Positions 4,953-12,252 of a DNA stretch of 12,252 nt are shown one piece after another. The notes under the pieces are model-generated. The model worked only from the letters and a program-made list of their open reading frames with translations. It was not told where the DNA came from and ran no database searches. The translations under genes were made by a program, and so were the position numbers. This DNA is from Candidatus Nealsoniibacteriota bacterium (GTDB taxonomy: Bacteria > Patescibacteriota > Minisyncoccia > Minisyncoccales > MHMH01), in assembly GCA_016186525.1 (NCBI GenBank), contig JACPLM010000033.1, forward strand, positions 1 through 12,252. Reading direction: 5' to 3'. Every line of letters starts with the position of its first letter. Within the stretch, counting starts at the first letter, position 1.

Positions 4953-7900
4953 CTATTGTTCGCGGAAGCCGGTGCCGGCGGGAATAAGTTTTCCGATAAT
5001 GACGTTTTCTTTGAGGCCTCTTAGTTTATCTTCCTGGCCCTCAATAGCAGCCCTAATCAAAACTCTTGACGTTTCCTGGAAGGAAGCAGCCGAAAGGAAA
5101 CTGTCTGTAGTCAAAGCAACCTTTGAGATTCCAAGCAAAATAGTCTGAACGGTAGCCAGCTGTTTTTTCTCTTTTTTAAGTTTAGTATTTTCCTCAATAA
5201 CTGTTGATCTTTCCACAACTTGGCCGTTATTAAACGGGCTGTCTCCTGAATCTTTTATCCTTACCCTTGAGAACATTTGGCGGACAATGACTTCCAAATG
5301 CTTATCGTGAATAACCGCTCCCTGGGAAGCATAAATTTTTTGAATCTCCTTTACTATATATTTCTGGGTTTCTTCTTTGTTCAAAATCTTAAATAGCTCT
5401 TTTAAGTCCAAATTGCCCTCGCAAAGCTGCTGGCCCATTTTCACTTCCTTGCCCTGCTCTACCCAAATTGCTTTCTTCGGAGGAATCTGATATTCAATAA
5501 TCTCTCCGTCTTTCTTGGGTTTAGATTTGGTTTTGCCTGCTTGAGCATCAGCTGAAGCGGAAACTTTAATCTTAATAATTCTGTCGGGAGTTATTTCCGC
5601 CACTTTGCCGTCTACTTGGGAAATTACCGCTTTGCCCACAGGAACTCTGCATTCAAAAATTTCTTCTACCCGCGGAAGGCCCTGCGTGATATCCCCTCCT
5701 TCGGCAACGCCGCCTGTATGAAAAGTACGCATTGTTAATTGAGTTCCCGGCTCGCCGATAGCTTGAGCGGCAACAATTCCTGCGGTCTGGCCTATTTTAA
5801 TCAATTGGTTGGTTCCCAAATCCAAGCCGTAGCATTTCTGGCAAATTCCCCGAACAGCTTTGCAGCTTAAAGGAGACCTGACTCTTAATTTTTCTGTGCC
5901 AGAACTGATAACTTTATTTGCCGTCTTTAAATCAATGGCGTCTCCGGCTTTGCAAATTCCCTTAATATCTTCCAAACTGATTCTTCCAAGAATCTTATAA
6001 AGAAAATTTTGGCCGAGCGCTTCAGCGTCTTCCTTAAGAAGCGCAATTCCTTTTTGGTCGTTGCAGTCATGCTTGGTAATAATCATTTCATGGGCAACAT
6101 CAACGAGCCTGCGGGTAAGATAGCCTGCGGCCGAAGTGCGCAAAGCGGTGTCAGCGGTACCTTTTCTGGCGCCGTGGGTGGAAATGAAATACTCCAAAAC
6201 ATCGAACCCTTCTTTAAAAGAAGATTTCACGGGCAGTTCAAGAATGGCGCCGGCAGGATTGGTAACCAAGCCCTTCATGCCGGTCATTTGGACTACCTGG
6301 GACCACGTGCCTCTGGCTCCGGAATCAATAATAGAAATGACAGAACCTAAAGGAGGCAAGGTTTGAGTAACTTTTTTTTCAATTTCAGCTTTGGCTTTTT
6401 GCCAAATGGCTATGGCCTGGGCGGTTTTTTCTTCCTGGGAAAGCAAGCCCTTTTTATAGTGCTCTTCCGCCGTTTCAATTAATTTTTGGGCTTCGGAAAT
6501 TATTCTTCCTTTTTCCGGAGGAACAATCAAATCATCCATGCCCCAGGTGATGCCTGAGGTGGTGGAATGCTCAAAGCCGAGATTCTTCATTTTGTCCAAA
6601 ACAGATTCCACCATTTCTCCAGTGTAATTATCAATCAAATCAGCGACCAATCTTTCTATTTTCTTGGAATTCATATCTTCGTTTTGGAAAGCGTAATCTC
6701 GCGGAAGAGTGTTATTGAAAAGGACGCGGCCTACAGAAGTATCAATCAATTGATCGTGAATTCTTACTTTGATTTTAGCCCTAAGGTCGACAATGCCCGT
6801 GTCTGCAGCTAAAATAGCTTCATTTTTAGAGCCGAAAATTTTTCCCTCTCCCTTGCGGCCGTCAACCATCTTAGTCAGCCAATAGCAGCCCAAAATAATG
6901 TCTCTGACGGGATTGATAATCGGAGAGCCGGTAGCCGGTTTGAGCAAATTAAGGGTTGAAAGCATGATTTCCCCTGCCTCTTTTTGCGCTTCCTCGGACA
7001 ATGGCAAGTGAACAGCCATCTGGTCGCCGTCAAAATCAGCATTAAATGCCTTGCAGACCAAAGGATGTATTTTGATTGATTCGCCCTCCACCAAAACCGG
7101 CTGGAAGGCCTGTATGCCCAGCCTATGAAGAGTGGGAGCTCTGTTCAATAAAACAAACTTGCTCTTGACTATCTCTTCCAAGATGGCCCAAACTTCGGGC
7201 GGCGCATCTTCAATCAGCCTTGAAGCGCCTCTGACGTTATAGGCCAATTCCTGGTCTAAAATTCTCTTGATAACAAACGGCTTGAATAACTCCAACGCCA
7301 TTTTTTTAGGGATGCCGCACTGATGCAGCCTTAACTCAGGCCCCACCACGATCACCGACCTGCCGGAATAATCAACTCTTTTTCCCAAAAGATTCTGCCT
7401 GAACCTTCCCTGTTTTCCTTTAAGTATATCGGCCAAAGATTTTAAAAGCCGCTTGCCCCCGGTAGTGGCCATGGTTGTTTGGCCCTTCCTCATGCCATTG
7501 TCGATCAAAGCGTCAACGGCCTCTTGCAGCATTCTCTTTTCGTTCCTGACAATGACTTCCGGAGCATTAATTTCCAATAAATATTTAAGGCGGTTATTCC
7601 TATTGATAACTCTTCTGTAGAGGTCGTTTAGATCCGAGGAGGCGTACCTTCCGCCGTCTAACTGAACCATCGGCCTCAAATCGGGAGGCAAAATAGGCAG
7701 CATAGTTAAAAACATCCACTCGGGCTTAACGCCAACTTTCAGCATTCCCTTGAGGATTCTCAATCTCCTTAAATTTTTTCTGCGATTAGCAGGCGAATCG
7801 CTTTCCTGCTCTTTACCTAACTGATCAATAGCTTTCTTCAAATCCATTCCCTGGAAAATCTTCTTAAGAGTTTCAGCTCCTGTTCCGGCTTCAAAAACCT

Positions 7901-8510
7901 CGCCGTATTTCAAAGAAAAAGAATGATGCTCCACTTCGGAAAGCACTCGCATTACCTTTAAAGAATTAACTTCTTCCACTACTTTGTCTCTCGCTGCTTT
8001 CAGCTCTTTAATTTCTGATTTTGAAGTTTGAGATTTGGATTTACTCTTGAATTCTCTGTCTATCTCCTCTAAAACTTTCTTTTTGGCATCTTCGTCAACT
8101 TTGATGACGATATAATTTGCAAAATAAATTATTTTTTCCAGCTGCTGCATGGGAATATCAAAAACCAAACCCATGCGGGAAGGCACTCCCCTTAAAAACC
8201 AAATATGCGAGCATGGCGTGGCTAATTTAATATGCCCCATCCTTTCTCTTCTAACGGAGGATTTTGTCACCTCAACTCCGCATTTATCGCAAACAACCCC
8301 CTTATACCTGATCTTTCTGTATTTTCCGCAGTAGCACTCGTAATCTTTTTCCGGGCCGAATATTTTCTCGCAAAACAAACCGTCTTTTTCAGGTTTTTGA
8401 GTCCTGTAATTAATTGTTTCGGGCTTGGTCACTTCGCCGTGAGACCAATGCAAAATCTCCTCGGGCGAGGCAAGTTTAATGCGAATTGATTCTAAATCTG
8501 TTACGCGCAT
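4953..8510 (-). CDS. rpoC: DNA-directed RNA polymerase subunit beta'
   Basis: This is the catalytic beta' subunit of RNA polymerase. The 1185-aa protein has the N-terminal zinc site C59/C61/C74/C77 (YECYCG, VVCDKCG) and the catalytic NADFDGDQM (490-498), whose three Asp hold the active-site magnesium. The trigger loop TADTALRTSAAGYLTRRLVD (785-804) is uninterrupted. The second zinc site is C816, C883, C890, C893, and GEPGTQLTMRTFHTGG is at 919-934. Its length is close to B. subtilis beta' (about 1200) and lacks the E. coli trigger-loop insertion. Low-complexity stretches occur at about 155-167 (KSKSKSQTSKSE) and 983-1002 (Ser/Ala/Lys-rich). It starts at ATG 8510, 17 bp after rpoB, without a Shine-Dalgarno sequence, and is presumably co-transcribed with rpoB. 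Confidence 0.99.
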   Translation of the reverse strand: MRVTDLESIRIKLASPEEILHWSHGEVTKPETINYRTQKPEKDGLFCEKIFGPEKDYECYCGKYRKIRYKGVVCDKCGVEVTKSSVRRERMGHIKLATPCSHIWFLRGVPSRMGLVFDIPMQQLEKIIYFANYIVIKVDEDAKKKVLEEIDREFKSKSKSQTSKSEIKELKAARDKVVEEVNSLKVMRVLSEVEHHSFSLKYGEVFEAGTGAETLKKIFQGMDLKKAIDQLGKEQESDSPANRRKNLRRLRILKGMLKVGVKPEWMFLTMLPILPPDLRPMVQLDGGRYASSDLNDLYRRVINRNNRLKYLLEINAPEVIVRNEKRMLQEAVDALIDNGMRKGQTTMATTGGKRLLKSLADILKGKQGRFRQNLLGKRVDYSGRSVIVVGPELRLHQCGIPKKMALELFKPFVIKRILDQELAYNVRGASRLIEDAPPEVWAILEEIVKSKFVLLNRAPTLHRLGIQAFQPVLVEGESIKIHPLVCKAFNADFDGDQMAVHLPLSEEAQKEAGEIMLSTLNLLKPATGSPIINPVRDIILGCYWLTKMVDGRKGEGKIFGSKNEAILAADTGIVDLRAKIKVRIHDQLIDTSVGRVLFNNTLPRDYAFQNEDMNSKKIERLVADLIDNYTGEMVESVLDKMKNLGFEHSTTSGITWGMDDLIVPPEKGRIISEAQKLIETAEEHYKKGLLSQEEKTAQAIAIWQKAKAEIEKKVTQTLPPLGSVISIIDSGARGTWSQVVQMTGMKGLVTNPAGAILELPVKSSFKEGFDVLEYFISTHGARKGTADTALRTSAAGYLTRRLVDVAHEMIITKHDCNDQKGIALLKEDAEALGQNFLYKILGRISLEDIKGICKAGDAIDLKTANKVISSGTEKLRVRSPLSCKAVRGICQKCYGLDLGTNQLIKIGQTAGIVAAQAIGEPGTQLTMRTFHTGGVAEGGDITQGLPRVEEIFECRVPVGKAVISQVDGKVAEITPDRIIKIKVSASADAQAGKTKSKPKKDGEIIEYQIPPKKAIWVEQGKEVKMGQQLCEGNLDLKELFKILNKEETQKYIVKEIQKIYASQGAVIHDKHLEVIVRQMFSRVRIKDSGDSPFNNGQVVERSTVIEENTKLKKEKKQLATVQTILLGISKVALTTDSFLSAASFQETSRVLIRAAIEGQEDKLRGLKENVIIGKLIPAGTGFREQ
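8015..8042 (-). repeat. Degenerate 7-bp repeat inside rpoC
   Basis: On the minus strand four consecutive heptamers read AAATCCA, AATCTCA, AACTTCA, AAATCAG. They encode the Lys/Ser-rich piece KSQTSKSE near residues 157-166 of beta'. It looks like a short simple-sequence expansion in a tolerant surface linker. Confidence 0.45.
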
Positions 8511-8527
8511 AAAATATAAAATTTAGA

Positions 8528-11500
8528 CTATTTAATTTCTTCTTCCCTTTGCTTCTCTTTTACTTCCACGGCCAACCCCATGGATTTGAGCTCTGCCACC
8601 AGCAAATTAAACGACGCCGGCACTCCGGGATTCCTAATCGGGTCTCCTTTTAAAATGGCTTCGTAAGTTGCCGCTCTTCCCGGCACATCGTCTGATTTTA
8701 TAGTCAGCATTTCCTGCAGAGTGTAAGCGGATCCGTATCCCTCCAAGGCCCAAACTTCCATTTCTCCGAATCTCTGGCCGCCGAATTGGGCTTTTCCGCC
8801 CAAAGGCTGCTGGGTGATCAAAGAATAGGGGCCGATTGATCTCATATGGATTTTGTCTTCAACCATATGGACCAGCTTCATCATATAAATGAGGCCTACG
8901 GTAATTTTCTCCGGCAGAGGCAGGCCGGTTCTTCCATCGTAAAGAATAATCTTGCCGTCTTCGGGCAATCCGGCTTTCACGAGTTCTGCCTTAATATCTT
9001 CTTCTGTGGCTCCTGATAAAGCCGGGGTGACAGCTATGTATCCTAATTTTTTAGCGGCCCAGCCCAAATGAGTTTCCAAAATTTGGCCGATGTTCATTCT
9101 GGAAGCCACGCTTAATGGATTAATGATAATATCAATCGGGGTGCCGTCTGCCATAAAGGGCATTTCTTCTTCGGGGCGAATCATTGAAACCACCCCTTTA
9201 TTCCCGTGGCGTCCGGCTAATTTATCTCCGGCTTTTACTTTTCGCATTTGAGCTATCTCCACTTGGATTCTTTTAATGATGCCCGGCTCCAGCTTATGGC
9301 CCTTTTCTCTTGAAAAAATCTTCACATTGGTCACTCTGCCTCTTTTGCCGTGCTCCATTGAAAGCGAAGCGTCTTTTACTTCTCTGGCTTTCTCGCCGAA
9401 AATAGCTCTTAATAATCTTTCTTCAGCCGTTAAATCAGCTTCGCCCTTAGGAGATATTTTGCCAACCAAAATATCATTGGGGCCCACTTCAGCTCCAATT
9501 CTGACAATTCCCTCTTCGTCCAAATCTTTTAATTTTTCTTCTCCGACGTTTGGAATATCAGCTGTCGTCAATTCGGGTCCCAGCTTTGTATCCCTGACAT
9601 CGCAGAAAAAATCTTCAATATGAATTGAGGTGAAAGTATCGTCTTTAACTAATTTTTCTGAAATTACGATGGCGTCTTCAAAATTGCCTCCTCTCCAGGG
9701 CATAAAAGCCACCAAAACATTTTTGCCTAAAGCCAGGTGGCCTTTATCAATTGCTCCTCCGTCGGCAATCACTTCGCCTTTTTTAATTTTTTGGCCTTTC
9801 TCAACTCTCGGCTTTTGATGAAAGCAGGTATATTGGTTGGTTCTGATAAAATTATTTAAAAAATATTCTCTTTTGCCGATTTTAATATGGCTGGCGTCCG
9901 CTTCAGAAACAATCCCCTCTTCTTCGGCAATAACCGCCTGGCCGGAATCCCTGGCCACTCTCTCTTCGGAACCCGTGCAAACCAAAGGAATTTCCGGCTT
10001 GATTAAGGGGACTCCCTGCCTCTGCATATTAGAACCCATAAGAGCCCTGTTGGCATCGTCATTGCGCAAAAATGGAATAAGGGAAGTAGCCAAAGAAATG
10101 CATTGCTCGGGAGCTACATCAATAAAATCAATTTCTTCTTTTTCAATCATCCCCGGCTCTCCTTTCAATCTGGCTGAAACTTTATCTGAAATAATCTTTC
10201 CTTTTTCGTCAATTTGAGCTCCGCCAGTGGCAATGTTGTATTGCTCTTCCGCGTAAGCTGACAAATAATGAATTTCAGAAGTCACTTTTCCTTTATCTAC
10301 TTTAAAATACGGGGTCTCAATAAAACCGTATTCATTGACTCTTGCATAGCCGGCCAAGTGGCCTACCAAACCGATGTTGGGCCCTTCCGGAGTTTGAATG
10401 GGGCAAATCCTGCCATAATGGGAAGGCTGAACATCCCTAACTTCAAAACCAGCCCTTTCTCTAGTAAGGCCTCCGGGCCCCGTTGCCGACAATCTGCGTT
10501 TGTGCTCCAGCTCGGCTAAGGGGTTTTCGTTGTCCATAAATTGGGAGAGCTGGGACGAAGTGAAGAATTCTTTGACTACCGCCATAACCGGCCTGGAATT
10601 AATCAATTGCGAAGGAGCCAAAGTGGCAATATCCAAAGTAGACATCCTGTCTTTGATATTTCTTTCCATGCGCATAAAACCGACTCGCATTCTATTCTGC
10701 AAAAGCTCGGTTAATGTTCTCACCCTTCTGTTGCCCAAGTGGTCAATCTGGTCGGGTTGGGAACCTGGCGTATTATTGAGCCGGATAATTTCCCTTATGA
10801 CCGCAATAACATCTTCGGGCTTCAAAACCCTGTCTTGCACGGTTACTTCGTCGCTTTTCGTTTTTTGTTTAGTATTTTTTGTTAGTTCCGGCAGTCTCTG
10901 CCATGTTTTCCATCTTCCAACTTTAGACAAATCATACCTTTCAAAATTGAAAAACATATTGCTGATCAGCTCTTTGGCAGTATCCGAAGTAGCCAAGTCC
11001 CCCGGCCTCAAACGCCTGTAAATCTCCACCACGGCATCTGCCTGATTTTTGGCTGGATCTTTCTTGATTGTTTCCTGGATATATTTAACATCTTTGTCAT
11101 TATCGACATCCTGGAAAATTTCTTTGATTGCGTTGTCATTGTCAATGCCAAACGCCCTCAATAAGGTAGTGGCTGAAACTTTCCTTTTTCTGTCAATTTT
11201 TACTCCGATAAAGCCAGACGCCTCCGACTCAAATTCCAGCCAAGCCCCCCTGTTCGGTATGATTTTGGCGCCAAAATAATTGCGGCCGCCAGACGCTCTC
11301 GCCGTAATAAAGGCGCCGGGAGATCTGATTAACTGGCAAATAGCCACTCTCTCCACTCCGTTCATAATAAATGTGCCTCTGTCGGTCATTAAGGGAAAAT
11401 CGGTCAAAAAAACCTCCTGCTCTTTAATTTCTTTTGTCTTGAGATTGACTAATTTTACCCTAGCCCTTAAAGACGCCTCGTAAGAGTCATTGTTAAACTT

Positions 11501-11728
11501 TGCATCCAAGTCATTTTTATACTTTGACTTGTCCAATTTGTAATCCAAAAACCAAAGCTCGAGCTCTTTCTTGGTGTAATCCCTGATCGGAGACACTTCA
11601 GAAAGAAGCTCTTTTAAGTCCTTGTCCCAAAACTGCTGCCAAGAATCTTTTTGGATTTTCAGCAAATAAGGAAGCGCCAGAGATACCTTTGCCTTCCCAA
11701 AGTTTTTTATTTTTATATTGTCAGCCAT
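8528..11728 (-). CDS. rpoB: DNA-directed RNA polymerase subunit beta
   Basis: RpoB is the beta subunit of RNA polymerase. From ATG at 11728 it is 1066 aa. Conserved blocks include the rifampicin-region SSQLSQFMDNENPL (391-404) and HKRRLSATGPGGLTRERAGF (409-428), HYGRICPIQTPEGPNIGL (437-454), NKGVVSMI after GDKLAGRHG (active-site Lys region), and the C-terminal GGQRFGEMEVWALEGYGSAY. It is shorter than B. subtilis (1193) and E. coli (1342) RpoB, lacking their large lineage insertions. A TTG at 11761 would add 11 residues (MYGRGQFLFVY) not expected at an RpoB start; MADNIKIKNFGKAK fits better. At the position of E. coli L533 it has Thr (T416). rpoC follows after 17 bp. rplJ-rplL are not directly upstream. 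Confidence 0.99.
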   Translation of the reverse strand: MADNIKIKNFGKAKVSLALPYLLKIQKDSWQQFWDKDLKELLSEVSPIRDYTKKELELWFLDYKLDKSKYKNDLDAKFNNDSYEASLRARVKLVNLKTKEIKEQEVFLTDFPLMTDRGTFIMNGVERVAICQLIRSPGAFITARASGGRNYFGAKIIPNRGAWLEFESEASGFIGVKIDRKRKVSATTLLRAFGIDNDNAIKEIFQDVDNDKDVKYIQETIKKDPAKNQADAVVEIYRRLRPGDLATSDTAKELISNMFFNFERYDLSKVGRWKTWQRLPELTKNTKQKTKSDEVTVQDRVLKPEDVIAVIREIIRLNNTPGSQPDQIDHLGNRRVRTLTELLQNRMRVGFMRMERNIKDRMSTLDIATLAPSQLINSRPVMAVVKEFFTSSQLSQFMDNENPLAELEHKRRLSATGPGGLTRERAGFEVRDVQPSHYGRICPIQTPEGPNIGLVGHLAGYARVNEYGFIETPYFKVDKGKVTSEIHYLSAYAEEQYNIATGGAQIDEKGKIISDKVSARLKGEPGMIEKEEIDFIDVAPEQCISLATSLIPFLRNDDANRALMGSNMQRQGVPLIKPEIPLVCTGSEERVARDSGQAVIAEEEGIVSEADASHIKIGKREYFLNNFIRTNQYTCFHQKPRVEKGQKIKKGEVIADGGAIDKGHLALGKNVLVAFMPWRGGNFEDAIVISEKLVKDDTFTSIHIEDFFCDVRDTKLGPELTTADIPNVGEEKLKDLDEEGIVRIGAEVGPNDILVGKISPKGEADLTAEERLLRAIFGEKAREVKDASLSMEHGKRGRVTNVKIFSREKGHKLEPGIIKRIQVEIAQMRKVKAGDKLAGRHGNKGVVSMIRPEEEMPFMADGTPIDIIINPLSVASRMNIGQILETHLGWAAKKLGYIAVTPALSGATEEDIKAELVKAGLPEDGKIILYDGRTGLPLPEKITVGLIYMMKLVHMVEDKIHMRSIGPYSLITQQPLGGKAQFGGQRFGEMEVWALEGYGSAYTLQEMLTIKSDDVPGRAATYEAILKGDPIRNPGVPASFNLLVAELKSMGLAVEVKEKQREEEIK

Positions 11729-11769
11729 ATAAACAAATAAAAACTGCCCCCGCCCGTACAAGGGTTAAA

Positions 11770-11775
11770 ATTATA
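11770..11775 (-). promoter_or_regulatory. Possible second -10 box in the rpoB leader
   Basis: A perfect TATAAT stands on the minus strand 41 bp before the rpoB ATG. The -35 position (around 11793-11798) does not match TTGACA; the nearest TTGAAA is 23 bp away. It may be a chance match in AT-rich sequence or a weak second promoter. Confidence 0.25.
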
Positions 11776-11847
11776 TTAATTTTTTAGCGGAGGCTGGTTT
11801 TCAAGTATGAAAAATAATTACAATATGAAAAATTGCGTACAGGATCT

Positions 11848-11875
11848 ATTCTACTCAACTTTCAAAACTTGTCAA
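11848..11875 (-). promoter_or_regulatory. rpoBC promoter (sigma-70 type)
   Basis: On the minus strand a perfect TTGACA (11870-11875) is followed after 16 bp by TAGAAT (11848-11853, 5/6 to consensus). Transcription would start near 11841, giving an rpoB leader of about 113 bases. No other good promoter is seen for the two polymerase genes. The leader contains a 10-bp direct repeat (TATGAAAAAT on the plus strand, 11806-11815 and 11824-11833) and a G-rich patch at about 11745-11757. Confidence 0.75.
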
Positions 11876-11905
11876 GCCCTATACCTTTCGGGTCGGGCTC
11901 GACAA
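11869..11905 (-). terminator. Candidate terminator hairpin of the TPR gene, overlapping the rpoBC -35 box
   Basis: In minus-strand RNA the 11-base arms at 11895-11905 and 11869-11879 pair completely with one G-U pair, around a 15-base loop. The 3' arm is followed by GUUUUG, a weak U-tract. It lies about 30 bp after the TPR stop codon, where a terminator is expected. The 3' arm contains the TTGACA of the rpoBC promoter, so the same bases could serve both. Confidence 0.4.
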
Positions 11906-11923
11906 AATTTTCAAAAATTTTGT
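11902..11923. repeat. AT-rich perfect palindrome
   Basis: ACAAAATTTT (11902-11911) and AAAATTTTGT (11914-11923) are exact reverse complements separated by CA. It lies between the TPR stop and the rpoBC promoter and slightly overlaps the candidate terminator stem. Symmetry of this kind can bind a dimeric regulator or simply reflect AT-rich sequence. Confidence 0.45.
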
Positions 11924-11931
11924 ATAGAGAG

Positions 11932-12252
11932 CTATTCCCCTTTCAGCTCTTTTATCTTCTGCATAACGTCCGGGTTGCCGGGATTCAATTCTAACACTTT
12001 CTCAAATTCTTGGACAGCCGATTGTATTTCTTTTTTAGCCGCATAAGCCACGCCTAAAGAATAATGAGCATTGGAATGGCTGGGCACTAAAATAACCACC
12101 ACCTGAAACTGGCCTATGGCATCGTCTATTCTTTTGTTGTTGAAGTAAAGCCGGCCGAGCTGGAATCTCGCTTCTATGTTATAGGGATTTTCCTTAACCA
12201 CGTTTTCCAATTTTGCCATTGCCTCATCCAAAACATTATCCTGCTCCAGCAA
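11932..12252 (-). CDS. TPR-repeat protein, C-terminal end (partial)
   Basis: The frame is open to the window edge, so the start is missing. The last 106 residues are tetratricopeptide repeats, a helix-pair scaffold for protein binding. They comprise the end of one repeat (LDEAMAKLENVVKENP) and two full repeats: YNIEARFQLGRLYFNNKRID and following (about 24-58), and SNAHYSLGVAYAAKKEIQSA and following (about 60-92). The typical A/G/Y and final P positions are present. The protein ends in a short basic/acidic helix (VMQKIKELKGE). The visible part has no membrane segment. Such repeats often form the tail of large membrane proteins, but nothing here shows what precedes them. It is followed by a candidate terminator and then the rpoBC promoter. 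Confidence 0.85.
   Translation of the reverse strand: MLEQDNVLDEAMAKLENVVKENPYNIEARFQLGRLYFNNKRIDDAIGQFQVVVILVPSHSNAHYSLGVAYAAKKEIQSAVQEFEKVLELNPGNPDVMQKIKELKGE

Noticed and set aside
6009..6350. Plus-strand reading frame of 113 codons inside rpoC
   Set aside because: It lies entirely opposite conserved RpoC sequence and has no family resemblance.
10500..11021. Plus-strand reading frame of 173 codons inside rpoB
   Set aside because: It is the longest shadow frame, but it is antisense to conserved RpoB blocks, has Ser/Leu-rich composition typical of antisense frames, and has no ribosome binding site.
11729..11761. TTG start adding 11 residues to RpoB
   Set aside because: The extra residues are hydrophobic and unlike RpoB starts; the ATG at 11728 gives a normal N-terminus.
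11729..11841. Known riboswitch in the rpoB leader
   Set aside because: I see no recognisable riboswitch core, only short direct repeats and a G-rich patch.
11807..12046. Plus-strand small gene in the rpoB leader region
   Set aside because: It crosses the rpoBC promoter and runs into the TPR gene on the other strand, with no homology or ribosome binding site.

Overview
The window reads as an ordinary stretch of core chromosome from a reduced-genome bacterium, most likely a member of the Candidate Phyla Radiation (Patescibacteria, Parcubacteria-like). This assignment is an inference. It rests on compact core proteins (RpoB about 1066 aa, RpoC 1185 aa without the large E. coli-type insertions, RecA about 338 aa without an acidic tail), very short intergenic gaps, mostly no Shine-Dalgarno sequences, rpoBC without rplJ-rplL directly upstream, and a single-domain RAYT/IS200-type transposase. 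No 16S rRNA or other decisive marker is present.

Layout, left to right. Positions 1-397 (+) hold the 3' end of a probable ssb gene and then rpsR (ribosomal protein S18), the tail of the common rpsF-ssb-rpsR order. Everything after that is on the minus strand. recA (368-1384) runs convergently into rpsR and overlaps its 3' end by 30 bp. ftsK (1448-3628) lies upstream of recA. Positions 3629-4952 are a small accessory island: a RAYT-type HUH transposase (3705-4418), a small ASCH/PUA-like protein (4503-4859), and three copies of one perfect hairpin palindrome with arms AGTTGCTCCAC / GTGGAGCAACT. rpoC (4953-8510) and rpoB (8528-11728) follow, with a convincing sigma-70-type promoter at 11848-11875. 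The last 321 bp are the C-terminal end of a TPR protein.

How the parts relate. SSB, RecA and FtsK serve DNA replication, repair and chromosome segregation. S18, RpoB and RpoC serve gene expression. The rpoBC transcription unit starts at the 11848-11875 promoter and appears to end at a strong intrinsic terminator (4871-4916) after rpoC. That terminator sits only 11 bp in front of the ASCH gene, whose ribosome binding site follows directly.

The least ordinary part is the REP-like palindrome/RAYT unit: two palindrome sites flank the transposase inside longer direct repeats, and a third stands 3 bp beyond the rpoC stop codon. This looks like a small REP/RAYT system of a broadly known kind, with sequences I cannot match to a described family. 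I saw no CRISPR array, tRNA, rRNA, defence cassette or large novel system. No gene-free stretch exceeds 300 bp; the longest is 11729-11931, which holds the rpoBC promoter and leader.
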